Positions 59,097-64,000 of a stretch of 64,000 nt of DNA are shown here, piece by piece. The notes beneath the pieces are model-generated. The model saw nothing but the letters and a program-made list of their open reading frames with translations. It was not told where the DNA came from and did not search any database. A program made the position numbers and the translations under genes. Location of the stretch: positions 1-64,000 of the forward strand of contig CAJUKV010000012.1 in the NCBI GenBank assembly GCA_910587305.1. The letters are read 5' to 3'. Position 1 is the first letter of the stretch. The number at the start of each line of letters is the position of its first letter. This DNA comes from an uncultured Lachnospiraceae bacterium (GTDB taxonomy: Bacteria > Bacillota > Clostridia > Lachnospirales > Lachnospiraceae).

Positions 59097-59278
59097 CATT
59101 AAGTTAACGGCTGCGGACGCCGGGAGGAAAATAAAATTCTCCGTCGCCGCGCTCTCGCTCCGTAAAAAGCGTAGCGGACACTAGGTTCGTGAAATACCTC
59201 ACCAAGTGCCGACGCTTTTTAAGGGGCTCCTTAAGAATTTTATTTTCCTCCCGGCTGGTTTAGGCGCTAAACTTAATG
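59097..59278. repeat. Large imperfect palindrome with 21-bp perfect inverted repeats
   Basis: Positions 59119-59139 and 59235-59255 are perfect 21-bp inverted repeats (starting GCCGGGAGGAAAATAAAA). Outside them CATTAAGTT (59097-59105) pairs with AACTTAATG (59270-59278). Inside, AAAAAGCGT/ACGCTTTTT forms another stem. The element carries no gene and looks like a MITE-type insertion or a very strong bidirectional terminator after tyrS. Part of its left half resembles 34320-34348. Confidence 0.8.
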
Positions 59279-59322
59279 GCATTGGAATATAAATTGTAAC
59301 GATTCTATGCGAGGGTATAAAA

Positions 59323-60012
59323 TTGCAGTATGAATTGCTGAGAAGTAAAAGAAAAACCATTGCCATCTCTTTTGACAGGGATGGCAATCTTGTTGTGAAG
59401 GCTCCTTCGTGGGTGGCAAAGCGTGAAATAGACAGGTTTGTGGCATCCAAAGAGGAGTGGATTCTGGCAACGGCCAGGCGGCTGCAAAGGGCAAGGGAAA
59501 AAGAAGCGGCCCTGCGTCTTTCCCTTGAAAGCGGCGACGAGCTGTATTATCTGGGAGAAAAAAGAGTTTTGACCGTCGTAAGGGAAGAAAGGAGCCGAAC
59601 AAAAATAAAGGATGTGTGCGGACGCCTGATAATGACGATCCCCTATGAAGCGGACTATTCCTATAAGCAGGAACAGCTGGAAAAATGGTATCGAAAAGAA
59701 GCCCAGCGCGTTTTTGAAGAAAAGGCGCAGGCGTTTGCCGGGGCGATAGGGGTAAGCTTTCAGGGGATACATATAAAAGACCAAAAAAGCCGCTGGGGAA
59801 GCTGCAGCGGCAAGGGAAACTTAAACTTTAACTGGCGCATACTGATGGCGCCGGAACCGGTCTGCGATTATGTTATTATCCATGAACTGTGCCATCTTGT
59901 GTACATGGATCATTCGGATAATTTCTGGTATCTGGTGGAACGGTTTTGCCCTTCTTTCCGGCAATATAAAAAGTGGCTTCGAGATAATGCGGGGCTCCTG
60001 TATAAATTTTAA
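59323..60012 (+). CDS. YgjP-like (DUF45) metallopeptidase
   Basis: The 229 residues have a C-terminal zinc-peptidase domain with HELCH (H187, E188, H191) and a further histidine, H197, in YMDHSDNFW. The region DQKSRWGSCSGKGNLNFNWR is typical of the DUF45/SprT-related family. The N-terminal half is basic and beta-rich. There is no signal peptide, so it is cytoplasmic. It starts with TTG at 59323 behind a weak GAGG. The substrate is unknown. Confidence 0.88.
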   Translation: MQYELLRSKRKTIAISFDRDGNLVVKAPSWVAKREIDRFVASKEEWILATARRLQRAREKEAALRLSLESGDELYYLGEKRVLTVVREERSRTKIKDVCGRLIMTIPYEADYSYKQEQLEKWYRKEAQRVFEEKAQAFAGAIGVSFQGIHIKDQKSRWGSCSGKGNLNFNWRILMAPEPVCDYVIIHELCHLVYMDHSDNFWYLVERFCPSFRQYKKWLRDNAGLLYKF

Positions 60013-60285
60013 AATTTTTGTCAAGTAAAATTTTACATATTTTTATAGACTTTTTTTGTGCAATATGTTAAAATATTTTTGTGAAATATGTCAATTTATT
60101 TTGATAAACGTAACATTTTGTGTTATTGTTTAAAATTTTGTTGAACGATAAAACGATATAAATATTTACTGAAATTTAATAATATTATACCATAATTGAC
60201 GGGGGATTTTATGAATAATATTATTAAATTCAAAAATTACAATCGGATAAAAGGTGATACTGTGAAAAATAATTTTTTTACAGAT

Positions 60286-60342
60286 AAATTTGTGCCTGAC
60301 GCCCCAATTTGCGGGCCGCCGGAAGCATGGAGGATTACGATG
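60286..60342 (+). promoter_or_regulatory. Leader element L1 before the ImmA/IrrE gene
   Basis: AAATT (60286-60290) pairs with AATTT (60306-60310). The loop holds TGCCTGACGCCCC, and TGC pairs with GCA next to the Shine-Dalgarno. The sequence GGAAGCATGGAGGATTA then ATG is almost identical to the copy at 24491-24513. It also lies inside a frame open from ATG 60211 (behind GGGGGATTTT), so an alternative longer protein with 43 extra residues is possible. Confidence 0.55.
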
Positions 60343-60930
60343 GAACTGAAAGAATTATTAAAATACCTGAAGATTAAAAATCAAACGGAAGAAGAATATT
60401 CGTTAAGGGAAATTAGGAATATTACGAATGATATATTATCTATGTCATTTAATTACTCCGGCCGTTGCGCAACTCCAATTGTGAAAATCGCAAAATTGTT
60501 TGATTTTAAAATATATAAAGAGTCTTTAAATGAATCCGGCGATATCAATATAAATGGAGAAACCAGAAAAAAATATGGACATGATAAAGTAATCCTGGTA
60601 AACAGAGACGAAGAGTTATTTCATCAGAGATTTGTCGTTGCACATGAACTGGCGCACTATTTATTTGATTATATAGGAAATGCTAAATATAGAGATAAAA
60701 ATATTTTATTTGCTGATACATATCAAAAGGACAAGCATGAAACGCCGCAGGAAAAACGGGCAAATACCTTTGCCGCTGAAATTATGATGCCAAAAGAACT
60801 ATTTATTAAGCAGTATAACGTGGCAAAAGTTACGGATAGCAATCATATGTTTATCGTAATGTATTTATCAAGATACTTTGAAACTTCTATTGAATCTATT
60901 GAAAGAAGGATTATGGAGGTATCAAGATAA
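60340..60930 (+). CDS. ImmA/IrrE-family metallo-endopeptidase
   Basis: The 196 residues contain the zinc motif VVAHELAHYLFDY (H102, E103, H106) and the downstream NTFAAEIMMPKELF typical of ImmA/IrrE proteases. These proteins cleave repressors of mobile elements (ImmA with ImmR) or stress regulators (IrrE with DdrO). The usual Xre-type repressor gene is not adjacent. The start is either 60340 (L1 leader ribosome site) or 60211. It is AT-rich and linked to a membrane-protein gene 2 bases downstream. Confidence 0.85.
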   Translation: MELKELLKYLKIKNQTEEEYSLREIRNITNDILSMSFNYSGRCATPIVKIAKLFDFKIYKESLNESGDININGETRKKYGHDKVILVNRDEELFHQRFVVAHELAHYLFDYIGNAKYRDKNILFADTYQKDKHETPQEKRANTFAAEIMMPKELFIKQYNVAKVTDSNHMFIVMYLSRYFETSIESIERRIMEVSR

Positions 60931-60932
60931 TT

Positions 60933-61508
60933 GTGCTCAAGTCGTTTCTTAACAGGTTAGTTACAGCCATAAATAATTCGAAAAATAATCAAGCGGACGA
61001 AAAAGCCAAACCGCATAGTGTTGAAATTCTAAAACACAGTAAAAATTATTCAAAGCTCTTAGATATATATGTCGATTCGGCAAATCAAAATATTACAATG
61101 AAGAAATGGTTTAAAATAATATTTTTCATTGTAACCATGTGCTCACTTATATCTGTCGTGGTTTTATTCTTCTTAACAATATTATATGCATTTTACAGTT
61201 TTAATAAATTTGATGATCTCAATGGTGTTACTACGCAAGCAATATTAAGTGTAGTTACAATTGTTGTCCCTGCCATATCTTCTTTAATTGTCGCATTTAT
61301 TAAAATACCGGAAATTATTGCCCAATATTTGTTTAATACAAAAGAAGACGAAAATATGAATTTGATAATAAAGAATATACAGGATTATGACACCGCTATG
61401 TTTGCGATGGAACAAAAACTTGATGAACTCTTGATGGTTAACAAAGATCAGAATGCAGAAGTTGAAGACGATAATATAGAAGATTCACCGGCAGAGAACG
61501 TGAGTTAA
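60933..61508 (+). CDS. Two-segment membrane protein downstream of ImmA/IrrE
   Basis: The 191 residues start with GTG at 60933, behind GGAGGTATCAAGATAATT inside the end of the preceding gene. There is a Lys-rich cytoplasmic part (1-65), two membrane segments (about 66-95, IIFFIVTMCSLISVVVLFFL; and about 108-130, ILSVVTIVVPAISSLIVAFI) and an acidic helical tail ending in DDNIEDSPAENVS. The family is not recognised. The tight coupling to the metalloprotease suggests a functional pair. Confidence 0.7.
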   Translation: MLKSFLNRLVTAINNSKNNQADEKAKPHSVEILKHSKNYSKLLDIYVDSANQNITMKKWFKIIFFIVTMCSLISVVVLFFLTILYAFYSFNKFDDLNGVTTQAILSVVTIVVPAISSLIVAFIKIPEIIAQYLFNTKEDENMNLIIKNIQDYDTAMFAMEQKLDELLMVNKDQNAEVEDDNIEDSPAENVS

Positions 61509-61557
61509 AAATTATATTTTTGTCAGCAAAGTTGGCGGACGCATGGATGGAGAGAAA

Positions 61558-62175
61558 ATGTTTCAAAATATCAAATGGCTGTTTTTTGACGTCGGTTCGA
61601 CAATTATGGACGAGCAACTTGCATATGAGCACAGAATGAGGGAAATTGCAGGTCGGGCAAATGTATCCTATGAAAAAGTATATGAAATGGCCGTAGCATA
61701 TTATAAAGAAAATAAAAAGGGCGATCTGGAGGCTGCAAAAAAGTTGGGCGTAGAGCTGCCCAAGTGGTATCAGGAAGGGGAAGTTCCATACGCCGATGCG
61801 GTTCAATGTCTTGGAATTTTGTATCAAAAATATCAAATCGGCATAATTGCCAACCAGCCGCCAGGGACAAAAGAGCGATTAGCGAAGAAAGGCATTTTAA
61901 AATATATTGATTTGGTGATTGCTTCCGCAGAAGAAGGCGTTGCAAAACCGGACGGAAGAATATTTGAAATTGCATTGGAAAGAAGTCGCTGTAAACCTGA
62001 ACAGGCGGTCATGATTGGAGACCGGATAGACAATGATATCGTTCCCGCTAAGTTAATGGGTATGAGGACGATATGGATAAAGCAGGGATTCGGACAATAT
62101 GGGAATATCAGACAGGAAATGGAAAAACCTGATTTCATTGTGAGCAATTTGTCGGAGCTTTGCAATATTTTGTGA
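61558..62175 (+). CDS. HAD-superfamily hydrolase
   Basis: The 205 residues start with FFDVGSTIMDE, the HAD motif I in a variant where the second Asp is Gly (DVGST). Motif III/IV regions are KPDGRIFEIALER and MIGDRIDNDIVPAK. The missing acid/base Asp suggests low phosphatase activity or a different chemistry. The ATG at 61558 follows GGATGGAGAGAAA. The gene is AT-rich like the two before it. Confidence 0.85.
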   Translation: MFQNIKWLFFDVGSTIMDEQLAYEHRMREIAGRANVSYEKVYEMAVAYYKENKKGDLEAAKKLGVELPKWYQEGEVPYADAVQCLGILYQKYQIGIIANQPPGTKERLAKKGILKYIDLVIASAEEGVAKPDGRIFEIALERSRCKPEQAVMIGDRIDNDIVPAKLMGMRTIWIKQGFGQYGNIRQEMEKPDFIVSNLSELCNIL

Positions 62176-62220
62176 TCTTTCCCCGCTTGCTTAACCGCTG
62201 CCGATATCATAAGCTCGCAT

Positions 62221-62249
62221 GAATAAATTCCTCAAGCCGTACATACATT
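62221..62249 (+). promoter_or_regulatory. Sigma-E (sporulation) promoter of spoIVA
   Basis: GAATAAAT (62221-62228), a 13-base spacer and CATACATT (62242-62249) match the mother-cell sigma-E consensus elements (GHATANNT and CATACAHT) perfectly. This agrees with the known sigma-E control of spoIVA. Confidence 0.85.
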
Positions 62250-62271
62250 TAATTAAATATGGAAGGGGTAG

Positions 62272-62318
62272 GCCAACGCCTTTTGCTGTGGGGTGTTGGC
62301 AGCATGGAGGAGTTTATG
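62272..62318 (+). promoter_or_regulatory. Leader element L1-like hairpin with predicted pseudoknot before spoIVA
   Basis: GCCAACGCC (62272-62280) pairs with GGTGTTGGC (62292-62300; one G-T pair). Loop bases TGCT (62284-62287) pair with AGCA (62301-62304), next to the GGAGGAG. The end GGCAGCATGGAGGA then ATG matches the L1 family. Confidence 0.5.
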
Positions 62319-63803
62319 GACTTAAATGTAAAAAAAGAGTATGACCTCTACAATGATATCCAGTTAAGATGCGGCGGAGAAATTTACATAGGCGTTGTGG
62401 GACCGGTCAGAACCGGTAAATCCACTTTTATTAAAAGATTTATGGATTTGATGGTTCTGCCCAACATGACGGAATCCTATGAAAAGGAACGGGTAGTAGA
62501 CGAACTTCCTCAAAGTGCCGGCGGAAAGACCATCACCACCACAGAACCCAAATTTATTCCCAAGGAAGCGGCTAAGCTGTCTTTTGGAGAGGGGATTGAG
62601 GCCAGAGTACGGCTGATAGACTGCGTGGGGTATATGGTGGATGGCGCTACCGGCCATATGGAAGACGAAGCGGAGCGAATGGTAAAAACCCCTTGGTTTA
62701 CGGAAGAAATTCCTTTTACCCAGGCGGCGGAAATTGGAACAAGGAAGGTGATCAACGACCACTCTACCATTGGCATTGTGGTCACCTGCGACGGAAGTTT
62801 CGGGGACATTCCGAAAGAAAATTATGAGGCTGCCCAGGACCGCACAATTAAGGAGCTGAAAAAGCTGAAGAAGCCTTTTATCGTGCTTCTTAATACCGCA
62901 AAGCCTTACGGAGAGGACGCCATAAAGCTGGCGGAGGAAATAGAAAACAAATATGGCGTGTCGGTGATGCCGGTTAACTGCGAGCAGTTAAAGAAGGAAG
63001 ACATTCACCAAATCTTAGAGAACATCCTTTATGAATTTCCGCTCACCATGATTGAATTTTATATGCCCAAATGGGTTGAAATGCTGCCTCAAAACCATAA
63101 GATGAAAGTGGATTTGATTGATCGTGTAAAAGAAATCATGTCCAAGTACAATTGTATCCGGGATGTAAAAAATAACCCGATTACTTTAGAAGGCCCTTTT
63201 ATCAAAAAATGCAAGATGGACAGTATTGATATGGCGGACGGGTGTATCAGGGTATGGCTGGATGTGGACGACGCTTACTACTACGAGATGCTCAGCGATA
63301 TGGTGGGAGAAACCATAGATAATGAATATCATTTACTATCCGTTTTAAAGGAAATGGCAAAAATGAAGCGGGAATATGTGAAAGTTTTACATGCCGTTGA
63401 TTCCGTCAGACAAAAGGGGTATGGCGTGGTAACGCCTGAACGCAGCGAGATTAAACTTGATAAGCCCGAAGTGACAAAACATGGCAACAAATTTGGCGTG
63501 AAAATCCGGGCGGTAAGCCCCAGCATCCACATGATCCGCGCCAACATTGAGACGGAAATCTCCCCCATTGTAGGCTCCGAAGAACAGGCCCAGGATTTAA
63601 TCCGCTTTATTTCCGATTCCAGCCAAAGCGAAGCCGGTATCTGGGAGACAAACATTTTCGGCAAATCCGTGGAACAGCTTGTAAACGACGGCATAACCAG
63701 TAAGCTCACTATGATAGGGGACGAAAGCCAGCTGAAACTCCAGGAAACCATGCAGAAGATCGTCAACGATTCCAATGGGGGAATGGTCTGCATTATCATA
63801 TAA
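62316..63803 (+). CDS. spoIVA: Stage IV sporulation protein A (spore coat ATPase)
   Basis: SpoIVA is the ATP-driven scaffold on which the spore coat basement layer assembles at the outer forespore membrane. The 495 residues fit the family length of about 492. Walker A GPVRTGKST is at 29-37, LIDCVGYMVDGATGHMEDEA follows, and the C-terminal part ends in GGMVCIII. The start at 62316 is set by GGAGGAGTTT; the upstream in-frame codons at 62259 and 62304 are less suited. It has a perfect sigma-E promoter and an L1-like leader. Confidence 0.96.
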   Translation: MDLNVKKEYDLYNDIQLRCGGEIYIGVVGPVRTGKSTFIKRFMDLMVLPNMTESYEKERVVDELPQSAGGKTITTTEPKFIPKEAAKLSFGEGIEARVRLIDCVGYMVDGATGHMEDEAERMVKTPWFTEEIPFTQAAEIGTRKVINDHSTIGIVVTCDGSFGDIPKENYEAAQDRTIKELKKLKKPFIVLLNTAKPYGEDAIKLAEEIENKYGVSVMPVNCEQLKKEDIHQILENILYEFPLTMIEFYMPKWVEMLPQNHKMKVDLIDRVKEIMSKYNCIRDVKNNPITLEGPFIKKCKMDSIDMADGCIRVWLDVDDAYYYEMLSDMVGETIDNEYHLLSVLKEMAKMKREYVKVLHAVDSVRQKGYGVVTPERSEIKLDKPEVTKHGNKFGVKIRAVSPSIHMIRANIETEISPIVGSEEQAQDLIRFISDSSQSEAGIWETNIFGKSVEQLVNDGITSKLTMIGDESQLKLQETMQKIVNDSNGGMVCIII

Positions 63804-63893
63804 ATTCCTCTTTTATGCTATGATTTACGATACCATACCGCAGCGGTTAACCGCAGCCAAACTCAAAATATAAAATATCAAAACATAAAACAA

Positions 63894-64000
63894 GAATCAT
63901 CCTGTTCGTAGATGCGCGTGCTATATGCACATATATGGTATCTGTTTCCAGTCAATCGGGAACTCAATTCGTTGTAAGCATTCATACGAAGGGATGATTC
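63894..64000. repeat. Palindromic element at the window end, inverted repeats GAATCATCC/GGATGATTC
   Basis: GAATCATCC (63894-63902), followed by TGTTCGTA, is the inverted complement of TACGAAG with GGATGATTC (63992-64000), giving about 15 matching positions at each end of a 107-bp stretch. No gene is inside. The copy may continue past the window. The upstream GCGGTTAACCGC (63843-63854) is a separate perfect palindrome. Confidence 0.7.

Noticed and set aside
60211..60339. Longer ImmA/IrrE protein from the upstream ATG
   Set aside because: It is possible (GGGGGATTTT precedes), but the L1 leader and GGAGG directly before 60340, and the poor quality of the extra residues, favour the shorter start; kept as an alternative.

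Overview
The window reads as chromosomal DNA of a spore-forming, probably motile anaerobe of the Clostridia, most likely a Lachnospiraceae relative. The evidence is a SpoIVA gene behind a textbook sigma-E promoter, a flagellin gene, a short cobalamin-dependent MetH without its reactivation domain, a NifU-like/GGGtGRT gene pair, a VanR/VanS-like two-component pair and strong GGAGG ribosome binding sites, with ATG, GTG and TTG starts all used. No rRNA, CRISPR array or transposase gene was seen. One tRNA (Thr, CGT) is present.

Layout. 0.2-2.8 kb: serC-serA. 2.8-6.4 kb: a small reverse gene, glgB with an unusual coiled-coil tail, and tRNA-Thr. 6.4-9 kb (reverse): an SGNH-type hydrolase and an ABC permease/ATPase pair without a binding protein. 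9-20 kb: argH, asd, a PAS/degenerate-GGDEF/EAL protein, a DUF234-type ATPase coupled to topoisomerase III, a beta-helix acyltransferase-like protein, and the NifU-like/GGGtGRT pair. 20-24.5 kb: an AT-rich accessory stretch holding a type III toxin-antitoxin locus (promoter, two ~40-nt RNA repeats, terminator, ToxN/AbiQ/CptN-like toxin), a lipoprotein, and a TetR-led cassette (TetR, membrane protein, Cys-rich KTR protein, alpha/beta hydrolase). 24.5-34.2 kb: MATE transporter, SpoU methyltransferase, a 1664-residue flagellin with about 11 internal modules, small membrane proteins and a lipoprotein. 34.5-44.7 kb: metH, ilvB, two tandem ilvN paralogues, ilvC, then leuC-leuD and a SurA/PrsA-like foldase. 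45-51 kb: histidine phosphatase, response regulator and histidine kinase, and prs. 51-59 kb: DUF512 radical-SAM protein, der, plsY, gpsA, MoxR ATPase, VWA protein, tyrS. 59-64 kb: YgjP-like metalloprotease, an AT-rich ImmA/IrrE-type protease plus membrane protein pair, a HAD hydrolase and spoIVA.

Two layers of structure are not explained by genes. First, several families of small palindromic dispersed repeats (about 80-180 bp) sit between genes. Second, at least seven genes of unrelated function (DUF234 ATPase, MATE, leuC, response regulator, histidine kinase, IrrE protease, spoIVA) start directly behind a similar 45-55 nt leader that ends in the Shine-Dalgarno sequence. In several of these, and also before glgB and leuD, the loop of a hairpin is complementary to the bases just upstream of the Shine-Dalgarno, so an H-type pseudoknot can form. 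glgB and leuD additionally carry a short ORF with its own ribosome binding site inside the structured leader. This leader family and the type III toxin-antitoxin locus are the most interesting items.

How the genes work together: the window is rich in amino-acid synthesis (serine, arginine, the aspartate family, methionine, branched-chain amino acids) and housekeeping functions (Der, PlsY, GpsA, TyrRS, Prs). The accessory AT-rich pieces have the character of acquired DNA. All functional calls are from reading the protein and DNA sequence; no database search was run.
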